From Henckelia pumila (lineage: Eukaryota; Streptophyta; Magnoliopsida; Lamiales; Gesneriaceae), in assembly GCF_033568475.1 (NCBI RefSeq), contig NC_133123.1, forward strand, positions 54,815,522 through 54,879,521: DNA of 64,000 nt, read 5' to 3'. How positions within the stretch are numbered: position 1 is the stretch's first letter; every line of letters starts with the position of its first letter. The notes beneath the pieces are model-generated. The model had not been told where the DNA came from, searched no databases, and worked only from the letters and a program-made list of their open reading frames with translations. The translations under genes and the position numbers were made by a program. Shown here piece after piece: positions 1 to 11,110 of the stretch.

Positions 1-346
1 GGAAGCTGGTGGCATGTGACACTCGAAGCCAAATAATTCCCAGGGCGGTACATGGTCCGCAATATGGGTGGTTAATACCTGAAAGATGGAAACCCCACCA
101 AAGAATGGGCGACGGGTGACATGAATGAACCGATCCCACACCGGAATGAGAGGTACAAAAGATTTGATATGTACAACTCATATCAAGAAGGTGCATCTTC
201 TTTTCGGAAGCTTATCACATAAAAACTCTAAAGTTAAGCGTGCTTGATTTGGGGAAATTATAGGATGGGTGACCCCCTGGGAAGTTTCTCAGGGTGCGTG
301 TGAGTGAGGACAAAATCACGCTGAAAAGACCCGTCTTGATACAGTG
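1..346 (+). mobile_element. LTR/TRIM-like fragment carrying a 5S-like segment
   Basis: This stretch does not resemble the 5S spacer that begins near 347. It contains a sense-strand stretch resembling the 3' half of 5S rRNA (231-297) in otherwise unrelated sequence. That layout is known from Cassandra-type TRIM elements and from some plant LTRs. The left end lies outside the window, so no terminal repeat or target duplication can be seen. The right junction with the 5S spacer is placed at about 346 by comparison with other spacers. The family name is tentative. Confidence 0.5.
231..297 (+). promoter_or_regulatory. 5S-like Pol III promoter segment inside the LTR-like fragment
   Basis: AAGTTAAGCGTGCTTG (231-246) matches the canonical 5S A box exactly. 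It is followed by AGGATGGGTGACCCCCTGGG (262-281), matching the box C side of 5S, and by a GGGTGCG end. The segment between the boxes has diverged. The orientation is opposite to the 5S genes of the array. This is a 5S-derived promoter relic; activity cannot be judged. Confidence 0.6.
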
Positions 347-526
347 GGGCGCGCTAGGACCCACCAAAGTGGCCTGCATCACCCAGATCGCACGTTCACG
401 TCATGTGATTCAGTCTATTGCATCTTTTCTATCCGCGGATTGGACTGAAAGAGTCGGAAATAGGACGGAGAAGAATCGAAAGAACAAGATGTATGAGTAA
501 GAAAAAAAGAAACTAATAAAAAAAAA

Positions 527-645
527 GGGGTGCAACACGAGGACTTCCTAGGGAGTCACCCATCCTAGTACGGCTCTTGTCCAAGCACGCATAACTTCGG
601 AGTTCTGATGGGATCCGGTGCATTAGTGCTGGTATGATTGCATCC
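527..645 (-). rRNA. 5S rRNA copy 1 (degenerate, type a)
   Basis: Full-length 119 bp match to plant 5S, reading from 645 to 527. The A box has TTATGC for TTAAGC. The 5' end begins GGATGC instead of GGGTGC. A T-run follows the 3' end. Probably not a working gene. Confidence 0.8.
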
Positions 646-1046
646 AACAATGAATGAATTCTTTATTTTTTTGTCTCTCGAATTGCGAATCAGAGGAACA
701 GGAGCTGCAGTTTCAAACGGACATAACTTTCGATCGGCTGAGAGTTTCTGGAGCTTCATCCTGCTCACGCGAAGATCCACTCGATACCTATAGTGCGTTT
801 ATCGGTTAAAGAGATGGAGACGCTCAAATTCCAAAACTCAGATGGTATTTAAGGGAATTTTTTCCGTATGTTGCGCTGGGACCCACCAAAGCGGCCCGCG
901 TCACCCAGATCGCACGTTCACATCGTATGATTCAGTCTATTGCATATTTTCTATCCGCGGATTGGAGTGAAAGAGTCGGAAATAGGACGACGTGGAATCG
1001 AAAGAACAAGAAGTACGAGTAAAAAAAAAAGAAATTAATGAAAAAA

Positions 1047-1165
1047 GGGGTGCAACACGAGGACTTCCCAAGGGGTCACCCATCCCAATACTGCTCTCGC
1101 CCAAGCACGCTTAACTTCAAAGTTCTGATGAGATGCGGTGCATTATTGCTGGTATGATCGCACCC
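1047..1165 (-). rRNA. 5S rRNA copy 2 (type b)
   Basis: Full-length copy with a canonical TTAAGC A box. Changes elsewhere include GCATCTCATC for GGATCCCATC in the 5' half and an altered box C (ATTGGG). Confidence 0.82.
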
Positions 1166-1565
1166 AACAGTGAATGAATTCTTTATTGTTTTATCTCTCG
1201 AATTGCGGATCGGAGGAACAGGTGATGCTGTTTCAAACGGACATAACTTTTGATCGGCTAAGAGTTACGGGAGCTTCAGCCTGCTCACGCAAAGCTCCTC
1301 TCGATACCTGCAGCAATTATCTCGGTCTTAGAGACAGAGACACTCAAATTACAACCCGGAGATGGTCTTATGTGGCGTTTTTCCCGTAGGGCATGCTAGG
1401 ACCCACCGAAGCGGCCCGCGTCACCTAGATCGCACGTTCACATCGTATGATTCAGTCTATTGCATCTTTTCTATCCGTGGATTGGACTGAAAGAGTCGGA
1501 AATAGGACGGCGAGGAATCGGAAAAAGAAGAAGTACGAGTAAGAAAAAAATAAATTAATGAAAAA

Positions 1566-1685
1566 GGGGTGCAACACGAGGACTTCCCAGGAGGTCAACC
1601 ATCCTAGTACTGCTCTCGCCCAAGCACGCTTAACTTTTGAGTTCTGATGGGATCCGGTGCATTAGTGCTTTGTATGATCGCACCC
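1566..1685 (-). rRNA. 5S rRNA copy 3 (type c)
   Basis: 120 bp copy, one base longer than most because of an AAAG change near the 5' end (CATACAAAGCAC). The A box core is canonical, but the sequence just 5' of it reads CTCAAAAG. Confidence 0.8.
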
Positions 1686-2085
1686 AACAGTGAATGAATT
1701 CTTTATTGTTTTGTCTCTCGAATTGCGGATCGGAGGAACAGGAGCTGCAGTTTCAAACAAACATAACTTTCTATCTGCTGAGAGTTACGGGAGCTTCAGC
1801 TTGCTCACGTGAAGCTCTTCTCGATACCTACAACGCGTATCTCGTTCTAAGAGACGGAGAAGCTCAAATTCAAACCCAGAGATTGTCTTTGGGGGAATTT
1901 TTCTCGTAGGGCGCGCTGGGACCCACCGAAGTGGCCCGCGTCACCCAGATCGCACTTTCACGTCCTGTGATTCAGTCTATTGCATCTTTTCTATCCACGG
2001 ATTAGACTGAAAGAGTTGGAAATAGGACGGAGAGGAATCGGAAGAACAAGATGTACGAGTAAGAAAAAAAAAACTAATAAAATAA

Positions 2086-2204
2086 GGGGTGCAACACGAG
2101 GACTTCCTAGGGGGTCACCCATCCTAGTACGGCTCTTGTCCAAGCACGCATAACTTCGGAGTTCTGATGGGATCCGGTGCATTAGTGCTGGTATGATTGC
2201 ATCC
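2086..2204 (-). rRNA. 5S rRNA copy 4 (type a)
   Basis: Same variant as copy 1: TTATGC A box and GGATGC start. Second unit of the higher-order repeat. Confidence 0.8.
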
Positions 2205-2606
2205 AACAATGAATGAATTCTTTATTTTTTTGTCTCTCGAATTGCGAATCAGAGGAACAAGAGCTGCAGTTTCAAACGGACATAACTTTCGATCGGCTGA
2301 GAGTTTCTGGAGCTTCAGCCTGCTCACGCGAAGATCCACTCGATACCTATAGTGCGTTTATCGGTTAAAGAGATGGAGACGCTCAAATTCCAAAACTGAG
2401 ATGGTATTTAAGGGAATTTTTCCCGTATGTTGCGCTGGGACCCACCAAAGCAGCCCGCGTCACCCAGATCGCACGTTCACATCGTATGATTCAGCCTATT
2501 GCATATTTTCTATCCGCGGATTGGAGTGAAAGAGTCGGAAATAGGACGGCGTGGAATCGAAAGAACAAGAAGTACGAGTAAAAAAAAAAAGAAATTAATG
2601 AAAAAA

Positions 2607-2725
2607 GGGGTGCAACACGAGGACTTCCCAAGGGGTCACCCATCCCAGTACTGCTCTCGCCCAAGCACGCTTAACTTCGAAGTTCTGATGAGATGCGGTG
2701 CATTAGTGCTGGTATGATCGCACCC
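2607..2725 (-). rRNA. 5S rRNA copy 5 (type b)
   Basis: Full-length copy close to copy 2, with TTAAGC A box and canonical 5' end GGGTGCGATCATACCAGCAC. It carries the GCATCTCATC change. Confidence 0.83.
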
Positions 2726-3125
2726 AACAGTGAATGAATTCTTTATTGTTTTATCTCTCGAATTGCGGATCGGAGGAAGAGGTGCTGCTGTTTCAAACGG
2801 ACATAACTTTTGATCGGCTAAGAGTTACGGGAGCTTCAGCCTGCTCACGCAAAGCTCCTCTCGATACCTGCAGCAATTATCTCGGTCTTAGAGACACAGA
2901 CGCTCAAATTACAACCCGGAGATGGTCTTTCGTGGCGTTTTTCCCGTAAGGCATGCTAGGACCCACCGAAGCGGCCTGTGTCACCTAGATCGCACGTTCA
3001 TGTCGTGTGATTAAGTCTATTGCATCTTTTCTATCCGTGGATTGGACTGAAAGAGTCGGAAATAGGACGGCGAGGAATCGGAAAAAGAAGAAGTACGAGT
3101 AAGAAAAAAATAAATTAATGAAAAA

Positions 3126-3245
3126 GGGGTGCAACACGAGGACTTCCCAGGAGGTCAACCATCCTAGTACTGCTCTCGCCCAAGCACGCTTAACTTTTGA
3201 GTTCTGATGGGATCCGGTGCATTAGTGCTTTGTATGATCGCACCC
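3126..3245 (-). rRNA. 5S rRNA copy 6 (type c)
   Basis: 120 bp copy with the same CATACAAAGCAC variant as copy 3. Fourth unit of the higher-order repeat. Confidence 0.8.
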
Positions 3246-3645
3246 AACAATGAATGAATTCTTTATTGTTTTGTCTCTCGAATTGCGGATCGGAGGAACA
3301 GGAGCTGCAGTTTCAAACGAACATAACTTTCGATCTGCTGAGAGTTACGGGAGCTTCAGCTTGCTCACGCGAAGCTCTTCTCGATACCTACAGTGCGTAT
3401 CTCGTTCTAAGAGACGGAGAAGCTCAAATTCAAACCCAAAGATTGTTTTTGGGGGAATTTTTCTCGTAGGGCGCGCTGGGACCCACCGAAGTGGCCCGCG
3501 TCACCCAGATCGCACTTTCACGTCCTGTGATTCAGTCTATTGCATCTTTTCTATCCGCGGATTAGACTGAAAGAGTTGGAAATAGGACGGAGAGGAATCG
3601 GAAGAACAAGATGTACGAGTAAGAAAAAAAAAACTAATAAAATAA

Positions 3646-3764
3646 GGGGTGCAACACGAGGACTTCCCAGGTGGTCACCCATCCTAGTACTGCTCTTGCC
3701 CAAGAACGCATAACTTCGGAGTTCTGATGGGATCCGGTGCATTAGTGCTGGAATGATCGCACCC
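3646..3764 (-). rRNA. 5S rRNA copy 7 (type d)
   Basis: Full-length copy with an altered A box (TTATGCGTTC) and GATCATTCC near the 5' end. Fifth unit of the higher-order repeat. Confidence 0.8.
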
Positions 3765-4163
3765 AACAGTGAATGAATTCTTTATTTTTTTTCTCTCGAA
3801 TTGCGGATCGGAGGAACATGAGCTACAGTTTCAAACGGACATAACTTTCGATCGGCTAAAAGTTACGGGAGCTTTAGCCTGCTCACGCGAAGCTCGTCTC
3901 GATACCTCCATCAAGTATCTCGGTCTAAGAGACGGAGACGCTCAAATTACAACCCGGAGATGGTCTTTTGGGGCGTTATTCCCGTAGGGCGCGCTGGGAC
4001 CCACCGAAGCAGCCCGCGTCACCCAGATCGCACGTTCACATCGTATGATTCAGTCTATTGCATCTTTTCTATCCGCGGATTGGACTGAAAGAGTCGGAAA
4101 TAGGACGGCGAGGAATCGGAAAAACAAGAAGTACGAGTAAGAAAAAAAGAAATTAATGAAAAA

Positions 4164-4283
4164 GGGGTGCAACACGAGGACTTCCCAGGAGGTCAACCAT
4201 CCTAGTACTGCTCTCGCCCAAGCACGCTTAACTTTTGAGTTCTGATGGGATCCGGTGCATTAGTGCTTTGTATGATCGCACCC
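4164..4283 (-). rRNA. 5S rRNA copy 8 (type c)
   Basis: Counterpart of copy 3 at +2,598 bp, sharing both the gene variant and an unusual spacer variant (CAAACAAACATAAC on the plus strand). Confidence 0.8.
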
Positions 4284-4683
4284 AACAGTGAATGAATTCT
4301 TTATTGTTTTGTCTCTCGAATTGCGGATCGGAGGAACAGGAGCTGCAGTTTCAAACAAACATAACTTTCTATCTGCTGAGAGTTACGGGAGCTTCAGCTT
4401 GCTCACGTGAAGCTCTTCTCGATACCTACAGCGCGTATCTCGTTCTAAGAGACGGAGAAGCTCAAATTCAAACCCAGAGATTGTCTTTGGGGGAATTTTT
4501 CTCGTAGGGCGCGCTGGGACCCACCGAAGTGGCCCGCGTCACCCAGATCGCACTTTCACGTCCTGTGATTCAGTCTATTGCATCTTTTCTATCCACGGAT
4601 TAGACTGAAAGAGTTGGAAATAGGACGGAGAGGAATCGGAAGAACAAGATGTACGAGTAAGAAAAAAAAAACTAATAAAATAA

Positions 4684-4802
4684 GGGGTGCAACACGAGGA
4701 CTTCCTAGGGGGTCACCCATCCTAGTACGGCTCTTGTCCAAGCACGCATAACTTCGGAGTTCTGATGGGATCCGGTGCATTAGTGCTGGTATGATTGCAT
4801 CC
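4684..4802 (-). rRNA. 5S rRNA copy 9 (type a)
   Basis: Counterpart of copy 4 at +2,598 bp, with TTATGC A box and GGATGC start. Confidence 0.8.
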
Positions 4803-5204
4803 AACAATGAATGAATTCTTTATTTTTTTGTCTCTCGAATTGCGAATCAGAGGAACAAGAGCTGCAGTTTCAAACGGACATAACTTTCGATCGGCTGAGA
4901 GTTTCTGGAGCTTCAGCCTGCTCACGCGAAGATCCACTCGATACCTATAGTGCGTTTATCGGTTAAAGAGATGGAGACGCTCAAATTCCAAAACTGAGAT
5001 GGTATTTAAGGGAATTTTTCCCGTATGTTGCGCTGGGACCCACCAAAGCAGCCCGCGTCACCCAGATCGCACGTTCACATCGTATGATTCAGCCTATTGC
5101 ATATTTTCTATCCGCGGATTGGAGTGAAAGAGTCGGAAATAGGACGGCGTGGAATCGAAAGAACAAGAAGTACGAGTAAAAAAAAAAAGAAATTAATGAA
5201 AAAA

Positions 5205-5323
5205 GGGGTGCAACACGAGGACTTCCCAAGGGGTCACCCATCCCAGTACTGCTCTCTCCCAAGCACGCTTAACTTCGAAGTTCTGATGAGATGCGGTGCA
5301 TTAGTGCTGGTATGATCGCACCC
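5205..5323 (-). rRNA. 5S rRNA copy 10 (type b)
   Basis: Counterpart of copy 5 at +2,598 bp, with one further change between A box and box C (GGGAGAGAGC). Confidence 0.82.
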
Positions 5324-5723
5324 AACAGTGAATGAATTCTTTATTGTTTTATCTCTCGAATTGCGGATCGGAGGAAGAGGTGCTGCTGTTTCAAACGGAC
5401 ATAACTTTTGATCGGCTAAGAGTTACGGGAGCTTCAGCCTGCTCACGCAAAGCTCCTCTCGATACCTGCAGCAATTATCTCGGTCTTAGAGACACAGACG
5501 CTCAAATTACAACCCGGAGATGGTCTTTCGTGGCGTTTTTCCCGTAAGGCATGCTAGGACCCACCGAAGCGGCCTGTGTCACCTAGATCGCACGTTCATG
5601 TCGTGTGATTAAGTCTATTGCATCTTTTCTATCCGTGGATTGGACTGAAAGAGTCGGAAATAGGACGGCGAGGAATCGGAAAAAGAAGAAGTACGAGTAA
5701 GAAAAAAATAAATTAATGAAAAA

Positions 5724-5843
5724 GGGGTGCAACACGAGGACTTCCCAGGAGGTCAACCATCCTAGTACTGCTCTCGCCCAAGCACGCTTAACTTTTGAGT
5801 TCTGATGGGATCCGGTGCATTAGTGCTTTGTATGATCGCACCC
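5724..5843 (-). rRNA. 5S rRNA copy 11 (type c)
   Basis: Counterpart of copy 6 at +2,598 bp; same CATACAAAGCAC variant. Confidence 0.8.
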
Positions 5844-6244
5844 AACAGTGAATGAATTCTTTATTGTTTTGTCTCTCGAATTGCGGATCGGAGGAACAGG
5901 AGCTGCAGTTTCAAACGAACATAACTTTCGATCTGCTGAGAGTTACGGGAGCTTCAGCTTGCTCACGCGAAGCTCTTCTCGATACCTACAGTGCGTATCT
6001 CGTTCTAAGAGACGGAGAAGCTCAAATTCAAACCCAAAGATTGTCTTTGGGGGAATTTTTCTCGTAGGGCGCGCTGGGACCCACCGAAGTGGCCCGCGTC
6101 ACCCAGATCGCACTTTCACGTCCTGTGATTCAGTCTATTGCATCTTTTCTATCCGCGGATTAGACTGAAAGAGTTGGAAATAGGACGGAGAGGAATCGGA
6201 AGAACAAGATGTACGAGTAAGAAAAAAAAAAACTAATAAAATAA

Positions 6245-6363
6245 GGGGTGCAACACGAGGACTTCCCAGGTGGTCACCCATCCTAGTACTGCTCTTGCCC
6301 AAGAACGCATAACTTCGGAGTTCTGATGGGATCCGGTGCATTAGTGCTGGAATGATCGCACCC
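6245..6363 (-). rRNA. 5S rRNA copy 12 (type d)
   Basis: Counterpart of copy 7 at +2,599 bp, with TTATGCGTTC A box. Last unit of the second higher-order repeat. Confidence 0.8.
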
Positions 6364-6762
6364 AACAGTGAATGAATTCTTTATTTTTTTTCTCTCGAAT
6401 TGCGGATCGGAGGAACATGAGCTACAGTTTCAAACGGACATAACTTTCGATCGGCTAAAAGTTACGGGAGCTTCAGCCTGCTCACGCGAAGCTCGTCTCG
6501 ATACCTCCATCAAGTATCTCGGTCTAAGAGACGGAGACGCTCAAATTACAACCCGGAGATGGTCTTTTGGGGCGTTATTCCCGTAGGGCGCGTTGGGACC
6601 CACCGAAGCAGCCCGCGTCACCCAGATCGCACGTTCACATCGTATGATTCAGTCTATTGCATCTTTTCTATCCGCGGATTGGACTGAAAGAGTCGGAAAT
6701 AGGACGGCGAGGAATCGGAAAAACAAGAAGTACGAGTAAGAAAAAAAGAAATTAATGAAAAA

Positions 6763-6882
6763 GGGGTGCAACACGAGGACTTCCCAGGTGGTCAACCATC
6801 CTAGTATTGCTCTCGCCCAAGCACGCTTAACTTCGGAGTTCTGATGGGATCCGGTGCATTATTGCTTTGTATGATCGCACCC
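6763..6882 (-). rRNA. 5S rRNA copy 13
   Basis: 120 bp copy related to type c (CATACAAAGCAA near the 5' end) but with a canonical CTCCGAAGTTAAGCG stretch. It marks where the higher-order repeat stops. Confidence 0.8.
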
Positions 6883-7281
6883 AACAGTGAATGAATTCTT
6901 TATTGTTTTGTCTCTCGAATTGCGGATCGGAGGAACAGGAGTTGCAGTTTCAAACGGACATAACTTTCGATCTGCTGAGAGTTACGGGAGCTTCAGCTTG
7001 CTCACGCGAAGCTCTTATCCATTCCTACAGCGCATATCTCGGTCTAAGAGACGGAGAATCTCAAATTCAAACCCGGAGATTGTCTTTGGGGGCCTTTTTC
7101 CCGTAGTGCGCGCTGTGGCCCACCAAAGTGGACCGCGTCACCCAGATCGCACGTTCACGTCCTGTGATTCAGTCTATTGCATTTTTTCTATCCACGTATT
7201 GAGTGAAAGAATTGGAAATAGGACAGAGAGGAATCGGAAGAACAAGATATACGAGTAAGAAAAAAAGAAATTAATGAAAAA

Positions 7282-7332
7282 GGGGTGCAACACGAGGACT
7301 TCCCATGGGATCACCCATCCTAGTACTGCTCT
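7282..7332 (-). pseudogene. 5S rRNA copy 14, 3' part, split by element A
   Basis: 3' part of a 5S copy, cut by Copia element A at 7332/7333. The 5' part resumes at 17812. GCTCT (7328-7332) is the target-site duplication repeated at 17812-17816. The two parts account for one 119 bp gene. Confidence 0.92.
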
Positions 7333-9172
7333 TGTTGGAAAACGGTGTTCAGATCAATCAGAATTGATACCCGGTGCAGCGGAAGTTTTAAAATTTTATA
7401 TGGAACGATTCCATATCATGGGTATCAAAACATTACGATTAAATTGTGCGTGTAAAAATTAAATAACAATTAAATTTTTACCTTGAATCTCGAAACAAGA
7501 TTATGGACACCAACATATAACTCTGCTCTTGTTGTATATCCCAGAAACTGATGGACGAACAATTCTTCAATCAGGTCCACGAACAGAATTCGAATCCCTC
7601 TGATAGATTGCACTAGAAAATCTATCAGAAGTTTCTACGAAGAGAATTAACGAATTTGATCCGTTAAACCAGACTACAAATTCGAAATTCACAGACTGGA
7701 TTTCAGAGAGAAAAACACAGAGAGGGGGCGGCCACTCTAGGTCTCAAAACCCTAGTGTTCAAAAATTATGAGACTTTTGTCTAATTTCTGCACTGCAATA
7801 ACTTATTTATAATGTGGGCTGCTAACAGCTTAGGGCCCATTAGTCATAAGTTAAAGCCTGACAAGCAAAGCCTACATATTCAGAAATTAATATAAAATTC
7901 ATCGTGACTCAGATTGATAAACCAATTTCACCAATGTGCACAGAACCATTTCTGCATCTTTTAAAGTCAAGATAAATTTTCTAAATCCGAATTCAGTGAT
8001 TTCCAAAAATGTCAATCCCTATGTCATTTTAGGAAATCTTACTCTTCTACTCTGATATAAGAAGTCCTACTTCTTTGTTCATTAAATTTAACTCTTTAAA
8101 TTTAACTATCTCAACGGGAATTAGAAATCCATTACTTGTGTGACCCTCAATGGTTCAGGGATACAGCTAGCCGTGGGCTCACAACTCCTTGCGACTCGGA
8201 ACAACAATTTCCGACTTGCCCATCGAATCATGGTAAGAGCACCTAGCAACATCGCCCCATGATTCCCTAGGTATCACTGATAGTGCCTGCAAGAACCAAT
8301 AGATTTTGGTTAGCATACAGTACGGTCCCTTCATCCATATATCCCGATCGAATCAACAACTATTGGTAAATCGAGAGTCGTTCGAGATTCGATAACTATG
8401 TAATGCATCTTGAAGATCAAATAGTGACATCGCATGTGCTACTAAGAAACCATTTCTTAAAACACATCATGTACTCTGGCCAGAGATTCGTCACACTAAT
8501 ATCTCCTCAGATTTCATAGGATATCCACACTAGCAAGTATGTGGTGAATCCTTGACAACAAAGCATCGACTCCTATATGTGTCGTAACTGTACCCAATCC
8601 CGACACCTGATGACCCCAATAGAGTCGGTAAACGAGTCAAAGTACAGTACTAGCATATAGAGTCTCAATGATGTTTCAAGTAGTAAGGACTAATGGTGTA
8701 CAACCAAAATCGCGGACTTTATCCACTCGATAAGTGATAACCACTTGGAAAGTCCGGATAGGGTAGTTCGATCATTCATCGTATGAATATCCATTTGCAT
8801 GCTTTGAACATCTCTATGTTCCATACGAATGAAACGTGGTACTCGGCATCACAAATGCTAGTCTCAATCTCGAGCGATCCTTATCCTTTTTAACGGACAG
8901 ATCAATCGACTAGGAACTGTTTTGAATATACAGTGACTATAAGATGTGTTTCATGATAGTCATCCCCATGTGCCACCACATCTTACATACACTATAGTAT
9001 ATTCAAGGTCTTCATCTAAACATCTTATAGTATGTCACAACATAATAATATGATAAAATATAAAGTAAATTCCATTATAAAAGTGTAAATTATATTAAAC
9101 AAAAGATTGTTTATACATAGAGTCATAAAAGTCCTTAGCCACAAGTTGGCTCACCGGACACCCACTCTTTCA
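7333..9172 (-). repeat. Element A 3' LTR
   Basis: 1,840 bp, starting TGTTGGAAAACGG and ending CCCACTCTTTCA on the plus strand. The element reads on the minus strand, so this is its 3' LTR. A TATAAATA box lies on the minus strand at 7804-7811. The purine tract flanks the LTR at 9173-9188. Confidence 0.93.
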
Positions 9173-9788
9173 ATCTCCCACTTGCCCTAAAGCCAACTAG
9201 TCATATTACGTAGTCCCATTGCTTCGCGATGTTTGTCAAATAATGGTCCTGGCAAGGGCTTAGTAAGTGGATCAGCGATATTGTCTGCAGAGGCCACTCT
9301 CTCGACAGTGATGTCTCCTCTTTCCACGATCTCCCGGATGATGTGGTATTTCCTCAGTACGTGTTTGGATCTTTGATGAGACCTTGGTTCCTTTGCCTGA
9401 GCAACGGCACCCGTGTTGTCACAGTACACCGGGACTGGACCAACAGCTTCAGGAATGATGCCCAACTCTTGGACGAAATTCCTCATCCAAACGGCCTCTT
9501 TAGCAGCAGCTGATGCCGCAATGTATTCTGCCTCAGTGGTGGAATCCACTGTGGTGTCCTTCTTGGAACTCTTCCAAGAGACAGCACCGCCATTGAGCAT
9601 GAACACAAATCCAGAGGTTGACTTCGAGTCATCCACGTCACTTTGGAAGCTAGAGTCAGTATAGCCTTCCAATTTCAGTTCTCTTCCTCCATAAACCATG
9701 AATACATTCTTAGTTCTTCTCAAGTACTTAAGAATATCCTTCACGGCTTTCCAATGCATTTGACCGGGATTGGCTTGATATCTGCTCG

Positions 9789-11110
9789 TGTAGTGACCCT
9801 TACCCGGATCACCTACTAAACAGAACTTAGGCATGCAATTAACTTAATTAAATAGATATCAGAATAAAACTGCGGAAACCATAAATAGTTTACAACCCCA
9901 AGTAAAGGAATCTGTAATTTATCCAATAATATACAACCAAATCGAATAGCTGTATAAACCCAAACTACTGTAGTAAAACCTAAGCGAAGCTCCAGTTGGC
10001 CAACCACTGACTAGCCCCTCCTGGATCCACCCTCCTCGTCCAATCACAAACCTGCCCCATGGAATAGGGTGTCCAGAAAATACAGAGTACGAGACGTGAG
10101 CATAAAACGCTCAGTGCGAGAGTATGAGTATACATGCATGCAAAGTGAACTCCCTATAGACTCGAGGTCAAGGATCAGATAACAGAGACAGACCGGGCCC
10201 TGGTATGTAGCACGTTGTGCCGTCGCTTCAGGAGGTGGCTCCCATACCGAGATAACCGTGGATACGCCGGACCCAAATCGATGGAAGTACATCCACTAAC
10301 AGGATAGGGTACAACCCTACTAACAGACATCTCGAAGGAGATACAACAAGATGAAAATGAATGCAGCATAATATCATGGCATATAAATCATGCAGTCACA
10401 TAATACATGCATACTCAGTCAGGATATCTCGAACAGTACTTTCGTACCTCAATACAGTGCAAGCTCTACCAACTCTAGGTCCACGCCTATAGTCTGTTCT
10501 ACACTGCCAAATGATACTACTATCATTAAAGTGCTCTAAAAGCCTTAACTAAGCTATTGCATACTCCTAAATATTTATAGGAAGCAAAAGCTATACCTTC
10601 GTCCGTCGTTAGCCCTTTGATGTCGATACCTCCAGAAATTGGGCACAACTCCGCTACGACTAATGAACGCCTCGCCGACCTCCGGACCAAGCCTAAGAAG
10701 ACTAGAACAGCTCCAAAAGGACTAGAATGGAAAGGAGAACTCGGAATTGGCAATTGAAAGTGAAGCCTCGGCCTTCTATTTATAGGCAACGATCGGAACT
10801 TCCGATCCTTGATCGGAACGTCCGAACCTCGATCGGAACGTCCAATCCTGCCATCGGAGCTTCCGAAGATCCTGATCTGCCACGTGTCAAAATATCACTT
10901 GTTGACTCCGGATAGGGGTGATCGGAGCTTCCGGTCCTGATCGGAGCTTCCGATCAAACCACACGTCATGCCTGACGTAATAACATCGGTGCCTCCGATC
11001 GCTCATCGGAGCTTCCGAACGTGCCTTTGGAGCTTCCGATCCGTCCGATACCCAATTCAATTAATTAGCATTAATCCTTTAATTACTCAATTAGGGTACG
11101 GGCTACTACA
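9789..11110 (-). mobile_element. Gypsy (Tekay-like) solo LTR inside element A
   Basis: 1,322 bp running from TGTAGTGACCC to GGGCTACTACA, flanked by the 5 bp duplication GCTCG (9784-9788 and 11111-11115). It is similar in ends, layout and length to the LTR of element G3 (1,323 bp). No internal Gypsy sequence is present, so the element was reduced to one LTR by LTR-LTR recombination. It interrupts element A pol and is therefore younger than A. Confidence 0.93.
10777..11044 (-). promoter_or_regulatory. TATA box with upstream array of palindromic GATCGGA motifs (solo LTR)
   Basis: TATAAATA reads on the minus strand at 10777-10784. Immediately upstream (minus sense) lie about eight copies of a near-palindrome of the form GATCGGAGCTTCCGATC, with variants such as GATCGGAACGTCCGAAC. 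The same layout occurs in the other Tekay LTRs here, which supports a U3 promoter/enhancer role. The binding factor is unknown. Confidence 0.7.

Larger units (their letters stand above)
1566..4163 (-). repeat. 5S higher-order repeat, copy 1 (5 units)
   Basis: Five consecutive 5S units (starting 1566, 2086, 2607, 3126 and 3646) form a block repeated almost exactly 2,598 bp further on. Unit-specific variants, such as the altered sequence near the 5' end in units 1 and 4 and the AATGATC variant in unit 5, recur in the same order. I noticed about seven differences across the block on side-by-side reading. Confidence 0.88.
4164..6763 (-). repeat. 5S higher-order repeat, copy 2 (5 units)
   Basis: Second copy of the 5-unit block (units starting 4164, 4684, 5205, 5724 and 6245). 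Similarity to copy 1 is near-complete up to the start of the next unit at about 6763, where unit-specific variants diverge. This fits one recent unequal exchange. Confidence 0.88.
347..7332 (-). repeat. 5S rDNA tandem array, block 1
   Basis: Thirteen complete units and part of a fourteenth repeat at about 519-521 bp. Each has a 119-120 bp 5S copy on the minus strand and a spacer of about 400 bp. The 3' end of each gene is followed (minus strand) by a T-run, the Pol III terminator. The 5' flank has an A-rich stretch in place of a clear TATATA box, an EcoRI-type GAATTC about 12-17 bp upstream, and T rather than the usual C at -1. The spacers carry recurrent short open frames caused by tandem repetition, not genes. 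347-526 is a spacer whose own gene has been lost at the left junction. Confidence 0.95.

Noticed and set aside
1174-7106. Recurrent open frames of about 71 residues (starting MNSLLF) in each 5S spacer
   Set aside because: They recur because the spacer is tandemly repeated. Two overlapping frames are equally open, and the sequence between units drifts without codon-like constraint. No gene is called.
347-7332. CRISPR-like array
   Set aside because: The regular repeats are 520 bp units containing 5S rRNA in a plant genome. Repeat and spacer sizes do not fit CRISPR.
7333-9172. Conserved LTR stretch (TTCAGGGATACAGCTAGCCG and nearby) as a tRNA or other RNA gene
   Set aside because: It is shared by all Copia LTRs here, but I could not form a cloverleaf or find paired A and B boxes.
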